Source: Candidatus Poribacteria bacterium (lineage in GTDB: Bacteria > Poribacteria > WGA-4E > WGA-3G). From it: a DNA stretch of 64,000 nt. The DNA lies in contig JAJEAG010000056.1 of the NCBI GenBank assembly GCA_022824265.1, positions 1-64,000 on the forward strand, written 5' to 3'. The position numbers and the translations under genes were made by a program. A model generated the notes under the pieces. The model ran no database searches. It was not told the origin of the DNA and saw only the letters and a program-made list of their open reading frames with translations. This document shows, piece after piece, positions 28,271 to 37,554 of the stretch. Position 1 is the stretch's first letter, and each line of letters opens with the position of its first letter.

Positions 28271-28900
28271 ATGGATAATTCATTTGTAACGAATTCCGAA
28301 CTAAGTCTATATGATGAAAAGAAACTTATTAATCGGACACAGAAGGGAGAGTCAGAAGCATTTAACCCCATTGTCATGAAATATAGACAGAGAATCTATA
28401 ATATGATTTACCAACGAGTGAGTGACCGTGAAACAGCTGAGGATATTTGCCAAGAAGTATTCTTGAAAGCTTGGAAGGCACTACCGAAATTTAAAGGACA
28501 ATCCGCTTTATATAGTTGGATATATAAAATTGCAATCAATTGTATTATTGATTACTATCGTAAACGAAACAGACACAATGTAATGAATCTGGAAGAATTT
28601 CCAGAATATACAGATGACATTCCTCATACTAAGGGCAATCGTACTCCTCAATCACAAATCCTGGAAAATAAGGAATTCGAAGATATCATCAGTGAAGCAG
28701 TGAGTAGGCTCCCATTTGGTCAAAGACGTGTTTTTCATTTACGTTATGATGAGGAACTTCCCATAAAAGATATTGCCTCACGTCTGAATAGGTCTGAGGG
28801 AACGATAAAAACCCATTTATTTCACGCCCATCGTAAATTACGTGATATGCTGTTGCCCTACCTTCATAATGAACATATCGGTTGGCTCATCAATGCCTAA
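28271..28900 (+). CDS. Stand-alone ECF sigma factor
   Basis: A 209-aa RpoE-like sigma factor. Region 2 (about residues 28-95) contains ETAEDICQEVFLKAWKALPKF and SALYSWIYKIAINCIIDYYRK. Region 4 (about 145-195) contains the helix-turn-helix IKDIASRLNRSEGTIKTHLFHAHRKL. It lacks any C-terminal extension, unlike the fused sigma factors upstream, and no anti-sigma gene follows. GAGG 5 nt before the ATG supports the start. It could recognise the TGCAACY-N17-CGTC sites in the WD40 array, but so could the fused sigma domains. Confidence 0.88.
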   Translation: MDNSFVTNSELSLYDEKKLINRTQKGESEAFNPIVMKYRQRIYNMIYQRVSDRETAEDICQEVFLKAWKALPKFKGQSALYSWIYKIAINCIIDYYRKRNRHNVMNLEEFPEYTDDIPHTKGNRTPQSQILENKEFEDIISEAVSRLPFGQRRVFHLRYDEELPIKDIASRLNRSEGTIKTHLFHAHRKLRDMLLPYLHNEHIGWLINA

Positions 28901-29057
28901 ATCATAATACTTGATATCACAATAATTGAATATGTGGTTTACCGATAGCGACAATTCAGATAAATTTGTAGGTATTACATCTAATTTAATAAGATCAAAC
29001 ACGACAATACCTACCCACAGAAAACATTAGTTTTTTATCCGTCCTTCCATATTAGAT

Positions 29058-29086
29058 TTGCCACAAATTATTATCTATGATAAGAT
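29058..29086 (+). promoter_or_regulatory. Sigma70-type promoter
   Basis: TTGCCA (29058-29063), a 17-bp spacer, TAAGAT (29081-29086), about 50 nt before the ATG at 29136. Confidence 0.45.
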
Positions 29087-29135
29087 TAAATAAAAATAAG
29101 TAATACTATATTGCATACTTTTGGAGAAACAAAGT

Positions 29136-30083
29136 ATGACGCAACAATTGCATTCGAAACAGGTGCTATTTGAGGATACTGTTGATTCTATTGAGGTGTG
29201 TTATCAGAATGGATGGACAGATGGCTTACCAGTTGTGCCGCCGACTCCTGAACGTGTCGAAAGAATGCTGAGTGGAACCAATAGATCTCCGCAGGAGTTG
29301 ATTACATCGGTACCGCCTAAATGGGGAAAGGCAACTGTAGAAAAAATCGCAATTAATACTGTGATGGCTGGTTGTCTGCCGGAATATCTACCTGTAATTC
29401 TGACTGCAGTTGAGGCGATGTCAGCAGAAGAGTTTAACCTTCACGGTGTTCAAGTAACCACATCGCACGTTTCTCCAATGATAGTGGTAAATGGACCTAT
29501 CAGGAAAGATTTGGATATAAATGATGGTTTCAATGTATTTGGACAAGGATGGCGTGCTAATGCAACTATTGGAAGAGCCATTAGACTAATATGTACAAAC
29601 ATTGGTGGTGCACTTCCAGGTGAATTAGATAGAGCAGCATTCGGACATATAGGAAAATATACTTGTTGCATTGCTGAGAATGAGGAAGATTCACCTTGGG
29701 ATCCATTACACGTTGAACGTGGGTTTCAGGTGGAAGAAAGTACTGTGACCATTTTCGCAGGGGCTGGTCCGCAAAGCATCAATGATCACAGCAGTAATAC
29801 CGCAGAAGGAATCCTAAATACAATTTGTCAAAATATATCATCAACTGGAAATAGTAGAGGAGAGACACTCTTAGTAATTGGAATTGAACATGCCATAACA
29901 ATTTCAGGAGATGGTTTTACAAAATCGGACGTACGAAACTATATTGCAACAACTACAAAGACTTATTCTGAAGAGGACTTACTTCTTATGGTAGCTGGAG
30001 GACCCGCAGGCAGGTGGAGTATACTTGTGCAAGGTTGGGGTTCTCCATCATCACGTGCTGTTACTAAAAGGTTGAAACAATAG
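29136..30083 (+). CDS. Conserved protein with DGLPVVPPT motif, function unknown
   Basis: A 315-aa soluble protein. The N-terminal part has the striking NGWTDGLPVVPPTPERV motif, and later segments (HVSPMIVVNGP, RANATIGRAIRLI, GGPAGRW) look like structured core. I recognise the pattern as one recurring in environmental bacterial proteins without a firm function. There is no signal peptide or membrane segment. The start is set at ATG 29136, with GGAG 9 nt upstream, rather than the TTG at 29121 inside that ribosome binding site. Confidence 0.7.
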   Translation: MTQQLHSKQVLFEDTVDSIEVCYQNGWTDGLPVVPPTPERVERMLSGTNRSPQELITSVPPKWGKATVEKIAINTVMAGCLPEYLPVILTAVEAMSAEEFNLHGVQVTTSHVSPMIVVNGPIRKDLDINDGFNVFGQGWRANATIGRAIRLICTNIGGALPGELDRAAFGHIGKYTCCIAENEEDSPWDPLHVERGFQVEESTVTIFAGAGPQSINDHSSNTAEGILNTICQNISSTGNSRGETLLVIGIEHAITISGDGFTKSDVRNYIATTTKTYSEEDLLLMVAGGPAGRWSILVQGWGSPSSRAVTKRLKQ

Positions 30084-30148
30084 GACAAGAATATTATCAA
30101 TATGAGAATAAATATTCATTTTGATATGTAACACAGGAGAAAGATACT

Positions 30149-31555
30149 ATGAGTGTTCAGTCTATTCAACTTACCGATGAACAGATGCGGGATTTCATCA
30201 TCAACGGTTATATAAAGGTAAAGACCGATTTCACACCGAGTTTTCATGAACATATATATCAACAAGTCGATGCTATGTTTGAGCAAACAGGTAACTGGGG
30301 CAATAATGTGCTTCCGCTGATCCCAGAAATCCAACAAGTGTTTGACCATCCTATTGTGCATGGGGCAATGCAAGGTGTGCTTGGGGCAAACTATATGATG
30401 CACCCTCACAGATACTGCCATTACAATCCTCAAGGTAGTGGTGGACAAGGCTTTCATAAGGATACTTATGAAGGAGATGAACAGATACGTCGGCATAAGT
30501 GTCGTTGGACGATGGGATTTTATTATCCCCAAGATGTGACCAAAGATATGGGTCCAACAGCAGTGTTACCGGGTTCCCAATATTATGAGACACATGAAAG
30601 TGCACATGCACAACCAGAAATCAATCTATGTGGTGAAGCTGGTACTGTAACTATTGTTCACTACGACCTTTGGCATCGTGCGACTCCAAATGAGAGTGAG
30701 AATAAACGGTATATGTTAAAGTTTCTATTCTCTCGTCTTGATGAACCGACTGTTCCTGATTGGCAGAGTGATTCATCCGACTGGAATTCCGTTGCAAATG
30801 GCTCAGAATTGGAACATCCGGAATTATGGGAAACACAGTGGGATTGGTATTACGGTAAACAAGCTGGAATTGCTAACGGTGTTTCAACTGCTGAGGTGGA
30901 TAGTTTACTCAAAACGTTGCAGAATGAAGATGAGAAGCTTCGGTTAAATGCCTCATACCGTTTGGGAAGGGTCGGTGAAGCAGCTATCCCAACATTGAAT
31001 AAAGTATTGCAAGACTCATCCGAATCTATTCGTAACTATGTTGGCAACGCATTAAGTCTCATCGGTCAACCTGCTGTCCCTACACTGATTGATGGATTAC
31101 AGAATACAGATGCATCTATTCGTACAACCTCAGCATACGCTTTGGCAGATATAGGGAAACCTGCACAGGAAGCAATGCCAGCATTATCACATGCGGTTAA
31201 AGACGAATCACCATTGGTTCGCCGACATGCTATTGAAGGGTTAGGAATCATTGGACAACAGAATTTAGAGGAAACTGATTTAAGCGAAACGGTAAATGTA
31301 TTGATTGACTCCATGAGCGATGAGCACTACTGGGTTCGCTATAACGCAACGCGTACATTAGCAAAATTTGGTGCTATCTCTGAACCTGCAATTCCAATCT
31401 TGACTGAACAATTAGATGATGAGAACAGATATGTCCGATTCAATGCAGCATTAGCATTAAAGGAGATTGATACACCAGAATCCAGAGATGTGTTATTCAA
31501 CCATCTATTTTCAACAAGATGGTGTGCGTTAACAACGCGAGAGACTCCGTTTTAA
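30149..31555 (+). CDS. Phytanoyl-CoA dioxygenase domain fused to HEAT repeats
   Basis: A 468-aa protein. Residues about 5-200 form a PhyH-type Fe(II)/2-oxoglutarate dioxygenase: His103 and Asp105 in GFHKDTY, distal His176 in LWHRATPN, and Arg187 in NKRYMLKF as the likely 2-oxoglutarate ligand. Residues about 245-460 are tandem HEAT/PBS-type helical repeats with recurring AIPTL, AVPTLIDGL and RYNATRTLAKFG patterns. The enzyme probably hydroxylates an unidentified substrate, with the repeats acting in binding. PhyH proteins are notably abundant in Poribacteria. A clear AGGAG precedes the ATG. Confidence 0.85.
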   Translation: MSVQSIQLTDEQMRDFIINGYIKVKTDFTPSFHEHIYQQVDAMFEQTGNWGNNVLPLIPEIQQVFDHPIVHGAMQGVLGANYMMHPHRYCHYNPQGSGGQGFHKDTYEGDEQIRRHKCRWTMGFYYPQDVTKDMGPTAVLPGSQYYETHESAHAQPEINLCGEAGTVTIVHYDLWHRATPNESENKRYMLKFLFSRLDEPTVPDWQSDSSDWNSVANGSELEHPELWETQWDWYYGKQAGIANGVSTAEVDSLLKTLQNEDEKLRLNASYRLGRVGEAAIPTLNKVLQDSSESIRNYVGNALSLIGQPAVPTLIDGLQNTDASIRTTSAYALADIGKPAQEAMPALSHAVKDESPLVRRHAIEGLGIIGQQNLEETDLSETVNVLIDSMSDEHYWVRYNATRTLAKFGAISEPAIPILTEQLDDENRYVRFNAALALKEIDTPESRDVLFNHLFSTRWCALTTRETPF

Positions 31556-31880
31556 CTGTCATTAGGTATCAGTACTTTCACACAGTGATTTTCCTCTAAC
31601 ATTAATTGATTATCTAATTGCGTTGTTTGCTACAGAATGTGTGTTGGGTGTTGCTTATCCAACCAATCAACTGCAGTTATCATAAATACCCAAAATTGTG
31701 CAAATGAATCCACAGATGCACATTTTTGGGCATTACATAGATAGTTATGGCATATAAATATCCTTTTTCAGCATTGTCCACCTAATACAATATGGCATGA
31801 AAATTGCTCGTAATAACTAAATAAAAAAATGATTTGAAGTCATTTTAACAATCTCACGGAAATAATAGGTGGGCATAATT
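31556..31880. other. Intergenic region with imperfect inverted repeat
   Basis: There is no gene. An imperfect 16-bp inverted repeat, TACCCAAAATTGTGCA (31687-31702) and TGCACATTTTTGGGCA (31717-31732), two mismatches, could form a hairpin but lacks a T-run. The last 20 nt hold the AGGTGGG ribosome binding site of the next gene. Confidence 0.5.
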
Positions 31881-34865
31881 ATGAAAACCACATTAACTAT
31901 CTTCATCCTAATCACCTTTATTACTTTTAGCACATTTGCCCAAGATCCTCCACATATAATTCTGGGAGGACACTCAAGTAATGTGCATGATGTTATTTTT
32001 AGTCCAGCCGGAAACACATTTGCTACAGTAAGTTGGGATGACACTATTCGTTTGTGGGATGCGGAAACCGGACAACCTAAATTGAGTATCTCTGAACGAA
32101 CTGGTTTGATATGGAGTGTTGTTTTTAGTCCTGATGGGAATACCTTAGCATATAGAAACGGAGACGATAATATCATCCTATGGGATGTGATTACCGAGAA
32201 ATATAAATTAACCATTGAAACGAATACTGATCTTTTTGGCGACATATCATTTAGTCCGGATGGAAAGATGCTTACCTGTGGAAACGGAAAGAATACAATT
32301 AGTATATGGAATACAGATACCGGCGAACTCACTGCTGAACTAACTGGACATACAGATTCTGTGTTTTATGTTGTATTTAGTCCAGATGGTAAAACACTTG
32401 CAAGCTGTAGTAAAGACAACACAATACGGATATGGGATTTCACAACCCTTGAGCATAAGCAGACATTAGAAGGTAATTTAGCCAGAAATGGTGATCTCAT
32501 CTATAGTCCTGATGGGAAAGGTCTTGCAAGTAAAGGAGGTAATAACAATATACTCCTATGGGACGTTAATACAGGTGAAATGAAGATAAGTTTTATTGGT
32601 CATTCATCTGATGTGCATAATATCATATTCAGTCCAAACGGTTTAACCCTTGCAAGTAGTAGTTTTGATAAAACAATTTGTTTGTGGGATGTTGGTACTG
32701 GTGAAAACAAAGAAACGTTCTCAGTTCAATCCAATTATATAGGTGGTATTTCATTCAGTCCGGATAGTTTGACTCTTGTCAGTGGAGATGGTGATGGTAA
32801 GATCCAGATGTGGGATGTCAATACAGGGACACAGAAAATGGAGTTAACTGGACATACAGGTGGTATTCGTGGTTTAGCATACAATCCAAATGGCAACACA
32901 ATTGTTAGTGGTAGTGGCGATGCTACTATTCGTGTTTGGGATGTTTCAACTGGAACAAATATCAAAACCATTGAAAAAGCTTTAGATCAGGTTTATAGAG
33001 CGATTTTCAGTCCTGATGGTTCAACAATTGCAAGTTGGGGTACAGGCGATTCCATACATCTTTGGGATGTGAACACACGGGAACGTAAAGCATCACTCAC
33101 TGGACATCATGTTTCCTCCAGTTGGTATTCTATTGATATAGAGGCAGTTTTCAGTCGTGATGGACAAAGTATTGTTAGCTGGGATGCAGAGAATACAAAA
33201 CGATTATGGGATGTAGTAACTGGTGAACTTATAAAAACAATATCTGATGATACCTATCAGTTAGACAACATTACATTCACACCAGACAATAGCATACGCG
33301 TAACTTGGAATAGAGATCATTCTATAACTCTGAGTGATACAGCAACAGGTAAACACATAAAGACACTCATTGGTCATACAGATCATATCAATGCAATAGG
33401 TATTAGTCCGAATGGAAAGATAGCAGCGAGTAGTAGTCAGGATCACATAATTTATCTATGGGATGTCCAAACAGGATTACACACTAAAACACTGATTGGA
33501 CATATTGAGGCAATTGGAAGTCTTACCTTCAACCGAGATAATACAGTATTGGCAAGTGCAAGTTGGGATAACTCAATTCGTCTGTGGGATGTCAATACAG
33601 GTGAAACGCTGCAAGTCCTTACTGGACATACGGATCCTGTATATAGTGTTGCATTTAGTCCTGGGGGTGAAATGATTGCAAGTGGGAGTAGTGATAGTAC
33701 TATGAGATTATGGGATGTACGTAGCGGTGAAACATTACATATCCTTACGGGACATACACTTGGTATACAAAGCATATCATTCAGTCCAGATGGGTCAAAA
33801 CTGGTAAGTGCAGGTGGAGGAGACCACACTATTAGACTTTGGGATATACCTAAGATACTCACACCATTGATTAGCATCTCTCCAAACCAAGTAGAATGTC
33901 CTCCAGTAGGGGAACAGTTCACTGTTGATGTGAACATTTCAGGCGGATATGATATTCGTGGATATAATATCTCGGTTAATTATGATAATGATAAAATCCG
34001 GTATATCTCTCATAGCACTGGTAATTATCTATCCGATGAAGTGTTTGCTGGACCTACAGTGAATACACAAGGACATTTGTCTTATAATATTACATCATTT
34101 CTTAGAACAGGAAGTGGAGATGGTAGTCTTGGGACAATAACCTTTGAGGTGCTTAAAAGAAGGTCATCTACCTTTGTCTTATCTGCTATTCTTTCCGACA
34201 GTAATGGACAGCAAATTAGATCAGCAGTCAAATACGGTAGAATAGTTGAACCCCGATGGGACGTAAATGGTGATGGATATGTAAATATTTTAGATCTGTC
34301 CTATGTGGCAGCTCATTTTGGACAAGTAGGTGGAACCGAAGCAGATGTCAATGGAGATGGTATAGTAGACATTAAAGACCTGATTCTTGTGGCAAGTGGG
34401 ATAGATACAGAAGCAGCAGCACCTTCAACTGTCAATTTTCATTCAAAGTTAATGCCTTCAAGGGCAGATGTCCAACAATGGTTAATCCGTGCGGAGCAGT
34501 TGAACTTGACTGACCCAACATCACAGAAAGGCATTCTTTTTTTAGAACATCTCTTGACCATCTTATCACCGAAGGAGACAGCACTCCTACCGAACTATCC
34601 AAACCCGTTTAACCCAGAAACATGGATACCGTATCAGTTAGCAAAACCTGCAGATGTCACCCTCAAAATCTATGCAGTTGATGGCACAGTTGTACGCGTC
34701 CTTTATCTCGGACATAAAACTGCTGGTATTTATCAAGACAAAGTACAGGCAGCCCATTGGGATGGAAAAAACAATGTAGGAGAATCTGTCGCAAGCGGAG
34801 TCTATTTCTATACCTTGACCGCTGGGCAATATACTTCAACACGAAAAATGCTCATCAGGAAGTAA
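31881..34865 (+). CDS. Secreted WD40-cohesin-dockerin protein with FlgD-like tail
   Basis: A 994-aa protein. It has a signal peptide (about residues 1-19, ending TFAQ), then about 15 WD40 blades to residue 655. A beta-sandwich segment follows that opens ISISPNQVECPPVGEQFTVD and resembles a cohesin domain (YNISVNYDNDKI, LGTITFEVL). Two dockerin-type calcium loops come next (DVNGDGYVNILDL and DVNGDGIVDIKDL). A C-terminal FlgD-like sorting domain begins LPNYPNPFNPETW and ends in basic residues RKMLIRK. The start is ATG 31881, with AGGTGGG upstream, not the GTG at 31869. Predicted exported to the cell surface. It lacks the LPEGA head motif. Confidence 0.85.
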   Translation: MKTTLTIFILITFITFSTFAQDPPHIILGGHSSNVHDVIFSPAGNTFATVSWDDTIRLWDAETGQPKLSISERTGLIWSVVFSPDGNTLAYRNGDDNIILWDVITEKYKLTIETNTDLFGDISFSPDGKMLTCGNGKNTISIWNTDTGELTAELTGHTDSVFYVVFSPDGKTLASCSKDNTIRIWDFTTLEHKQTLEGNLARNGDLIYSPDGKGLASKGGNNNILLWDVNTGEMKISFIGHSSDVHNIIFSPNGLTLASSSFDKTICLWDVGTGENKETFSVQSNYIGGISFSPDSLTLVSGDGDGKIQMWDVNTGTQKMELTGHTGGIRGLAYNPNGNTIVSGSGDATIRVWDVSTGTNIKTIEKALDQVYRAIFSPDGSTIASWGTGDSIHLWDVNTRERKASLTGHHVSSSWYSIDIEAVFSRDGQSIVSWDAENTKRLWDVVTGELIKTISDDTYQLDNITFTPDNSIRVTWNRDHSITLSDTATGKHIKTLIGHTDHINAIGISPNGKIAASSSQDHIIYLWDVQTGLHTKTLIGHIEAIGSLTFNRDNTVLASASWDNSIRLWDVNTGETLQVLTGHTDPVYSVAFSPGGEMIASGSSDSTMRLWDVRSGETLHILTGHTLGIQSISFSPDGSKLVSAGGGDHTIRLWDIPKILTPLISISPNQVECPPVGEQFTVDVNISGGYDIRGYNISVNYDNDKIRYISHSTGNYLSDEVFAGPTVNTQGHLSYNITSFLRTGSGDGSLGTITFEVLKRRSSTFVLSAILSDSNGQQIRSAVKYGRIVEPRWDVNGDGYVNILDLSYVAAHFGQVGGTEADVNGDGIVDIKDLILVASGIDTEAAAPSTVNFHSKLMPSRADVQQWLIRAEQLNLTDPTSQKGILFLEHLLTILSPKETALLPNYPNPFNPETWIPYQLAKPADVTLKIYAVDGTVVRVLYLGHKTAGIYQDKVQAAHWDGKNNVGESVASGVYFYTLTAGQYTSTRKMLIRK

Positions 34866-34892
34866 AACACAAAACAGTAGGAGAAATATATA

Positions 34893-35480
34893 ATGGACAT
34901 CTTGCATAGCATTCAATCTTCGCTATTGGATGCGCAAGACACACTGAATCAGTTTATCAAGAATGTAGATAACATCAAAGTTATCGCAGAAACTGCAGCG
35001 GCAATAAAAGATGTTTTTGAACAACAAGGAAAAGTATTCACCTGTGGCAATGGAGGAAGTTTATGCGATGCAGTCCACTTTGCCGAAGAATGCACAGGTA
35101 AATTCCGAGACAATCGAAAACCCCTTCCAGTCATCGCACTCAGTGATGCAGGACATATCACATGCACTGCAAACGACTTCGGTTTTGCTGAAATATTTGC
35201 GCGTCCATTACAGGCACTTGGACACCCAGAAGATCTTTTGATGGCAATCTCAACGAGTGGAAATTCTGAGAATGTTGTTCGGGCAGCAGAAGCTGCAAAA
35301 TCAAAGCAGATGCAAGTATTCGGTCTACTTGGTAAGGATGGTGGTAAGCTTATACACTACTGCGATAGTTATTTAATTGCACCAGGTGATACTGCTGATC
35401 GGATACAAGAAATCCATATTAAGGTCTTACATATTCTGATTGAACAAGTCGAACGGTTAATGTTTCCCGATAATTATTGA
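34893..35480 (+). CDS. gmhA: Phosphoheptose isomerase (SIS domain)
   Basis: Converts sedoheptulose 7-phosphate to glycero-manno-heptose 7-phosphate for LPS core or heptosylated surface sugars. The 195-aa length is typical of GmhA. The SIS-domain motifs are present: CGNGGSLCDAVHFAEECTG near residue 50, ISTSGNSENVV near residue 117, and the C-terminal HIKVLHILIEQVE helix. A substituted position in GNGGS(L)CDA, where many members have SA, is minor. GGAG precedes the ATG; 28 nt separate it from the WD40-cohesin gene. Confidence 0.85.
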   Translation: MDILHSIQSSLLDAQDTLNQFIKNVDNIKVIAETAAAIKDVFEQQGKVFTCGNGGSLCDAVHFAEECTGKFRDNRKPLPVIALSDAGHITCTANDFGFAEIFARPLQALGHPEDLLMAISTSGNSENVVRAAEAAKSKQMQVFGLLGKDGGKLIHYCDSYLIAPGDTADRIQEIHIKVLHILIEQVERLMFPDNY

Positions 35481-35565
35481 CAAAATAAAACCATTTTGAT
35501 AATATATCACAACGGAGGAGTTGAAATCATATAATCACCACGAAACAGTCCAGGAGGATATTCTT

Positions 35566-35844
35566 TTGGCAGCATCAGATAAAAATCGTTCGTATTGGCG
35601 AAAAAACCTGCAATATCTGGCTATCCTTCTTGGAATCTGGTTTGTCACATCATATCTCTTCTCTATTGTTTTTGTTGAACAACTTGACAAAATACAGATC
35701 GGTGGATTACGTCTTGGTTTCTTCTTTGCACAACAAGGATCTATTTGGATTTTTGTTATGTTAATTTTTATCTATGCGTGGTTGATGAATCGTTTGGATA
35801 AAGAATATCAACAAAAACATGACGATGTGGAGGATTCTGAGTAA
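35566..35844 (+). CDS. Small subunit of sodium:solute symporter (DUF4212)
   Basis: A 92-aa protein with two transmembrane helices (about residues 14-36 and 48-70), matching the small companion subunit that precedes VC_2705-type sodium symporters. The initiation codon is probably TTG at 35566, 8 nt after AGGAGG. The longer frame from TTG 35521 abuts its own ribosome binding site with no spacer. It sits 2 nt before the large subunit, so the pair should be co-translated. Confidence 0.8.
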   Translation: MAASDKNRSYWRKNLQYLAILLGIWFVTSYLFSIVFVEQLDKIQIGGLRLGFFFAQQGSIWIFVMLIFIYAWLMNRLDKEYQQKHDDVEDSE

Positions 35845-35846
35845 GT

Positions 35847-37538
35847 ATGAATGTTCAAACTTGGACCTTCATAATGGTAGGTTTTTCCTTCGCATTGTAT
35901 ATCGGTGTAGCAATATGGTCTAAGGCACGTTCAACAGGTGACTTTTATGTTGCTGGCAGCAATGTTCATCCGATAGTTAATGGAATGGCAACTGCAGCCG
36001 ATTGGATGAGTGCTGCATCATTCATCGCGATGGCAGGAATGATCGCTTTTCGCGGAAGAGATGGTTCAGTATACCTCCTTGGGTGGACAGGAGGGTATGT
36101 CCTACTTGCCCTGTTACTTGCACCTTACCTACGCAAATTCGGTAAATACACCGTCCCTGATTTCATTGGAGACAGGTATTATTCGCAATTGGCAAGAATT
36201 GTCGCAGTCGTATGTGCAGTATTTGTCTCTTTTACTTACGTTGCTGGACAGATGCGAGGTGTTGGGATTGTTTTTTCCAGATTTCTCAATGTCAATGTTA
36301 CAGTCGGTGTCCTAATCGGTATGGGGATAGTGTTCTTTTATGCTGTACTCGGTGGCATGAAAGGCATTACTTATACCCAAGTTGCACAATACTGCGTCCT
36401 CATTTTTGCATATCTTGTTCCTGCGATTTTCATCTCAATTCTAATTACTGGTAATCCTATTCCACATTTGGGCATAGGTACAGCAGACGAATCTGGTGTC
36501 TACCTTTTAGATAAACTCAACGGATTAAACGAAGCACTTGGGTTTAATAAATATACTGACGGTAGCAAATCGACCATTGATGTCTTTTTCATTACTGCTG
36601 CCTTAATGTTAGGTACAGCAGGACTCCCTCACGTAATTATTCGGTTTTATACCGTCCGCAAAGTATCTGAAGCAAGAGCCTCTGCAGGATGGGCTCTGCT
36701 ATTCATCGCTATTCTATATACAACTGCTCCAGCTGTAGCTATTTTCGCACGGACAAATTTACTTCAAACAGTAACTTATCAGCAGGATGGAGAATTAGTT
36801 GATCTCAAATATGAAGATGTACCGGAATGGTTTACAAACTGGGAAAAAACCGAACTAATAAAGTTCGATGACCTAAACAACGATGGTGCAATTCAGTTCC
36901 GTGGACCAAAATCGGATGTTGAAAATGAATTAACTATTGACAGAGACATTATGGTGTTAGCGAACCCTGAAATTGCAAGACTACCGAATTGGGTAACTGG
37001 TTTAGTCGCAGCAGGCGGTTTGGCAGCTGCTTTGTCTACTGCCGCGGGACTTCTATTGGTCATATCAACTGCAATTGCTCATGATTTGCTTAAGGGGTGC
37101 TTTGTTAGAGATTTGTCTGAGAAAAATGAATTACTTGCTGCACGGATCGCAGCAGGTTTTGCTGTCTGTGTTGCAGGATACTTTGGTATCAACCCACCCG
37201 GATTTGTAGCGGAAGTTGTCGCATTCGCATTTGGACTTGCTGCGAGTTCATTCTTCCCCGCTATCGTTATGGGAATTTTCACTAAGCGGATGAATAAATT
37301 AGGTGCAGTAGCAGGAATGATAGTTGGTATATCTTTTACAGCAGGATATATTATCTTTTTCAGATTTATCAACCCAAATCTTGACACGCCAGAGCACTGG
37401 CTGTGGGGAATTTCCCCAGAGGGAATCGGAACTGTCGGAATGATAATTAACTTTATAGTTGCAGGGGTCGTATCTGCTTTCACAACTCCACCACCAGAAG
37501 ACGTGCAAGCATTAGTAGAGGAAATCAGAGTTCCATAA
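35847..37538 (+). CDS. Sodium:solute symporter, large subunit
   Basis: A 563-aa SSS-family permease with about 13 hydrophobic helices. The N-terminal YVAGSNVHPIVNGMATAADWMSAASF segment and GGMKGITYTQVAQY are diagnostic of the acetate/organic acid branch. It pairs with the DUF4212 subunit directly upstream. A soluble insertion at about residues 308-370 interrupts the membrane part and contains DDLNNDGAIQF, which looks like a calcium-binding EF/dockerin-type loop. Substrate is unknown; a carboxylate is likely from the family. Confidence 0.87.
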   Translation: MNVQTWTFIMVGFSFALYIGVAIWSKARSTGDFYVAGSNVHPIVNGMATAADWMSAASFIAMAGMIAFRGRDGSVYLLGWTGGYVLLALLLAPYLRKFGKYTVPDFIGDRYYSQLARIVAVVCAVFVSFTYVAGQMRGVGIVFSRFLNVNVTVGVLIGMGIVFFYAVLGGMKGITYTQVAQYCVLIFAYLVPAIFISILITGNPIPHLGIGTADESGVYLLDKLNGLNEALGFNKYTDGSKSTIDVFFITAALMLGTAGLPHVIIRFYTVRKVSEARASAGWALLFIAILYTTAPAVAIFARTNLLQTVTYQQDGELVDLKYEDVPEWFTNWEKTELIKFDDLNNDGAIQFRGPKSDVENELTIDRDIMVLANPEIARLPNWVTGLVAAGGLAAALSTAAGLLLVISTAIAHDLLKGCFVRDLSEKNELLAARIAAGFAVCVAGYFGINPPGFVAEVVAFAFGLAASSFFPAIVMGIFTKRMNKLGAVAGMIVGISFTAGYIIFFRFINPNLDTPEHWLWGISPEGIGTVGMIINFIVAGVVSAFTTPPPEDVQALVEEIRVP

Positions 37539-37554
37539 AAATAGAGGTGTTTTA

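Noticed and set aside
29136-30083. Possible selenoprotein or UGSC-type assignment for the DGLPVVPPT protein
   Set aside because: No in-frame TGA and no UGSC motif are seen, so only an unknown function is claimed.
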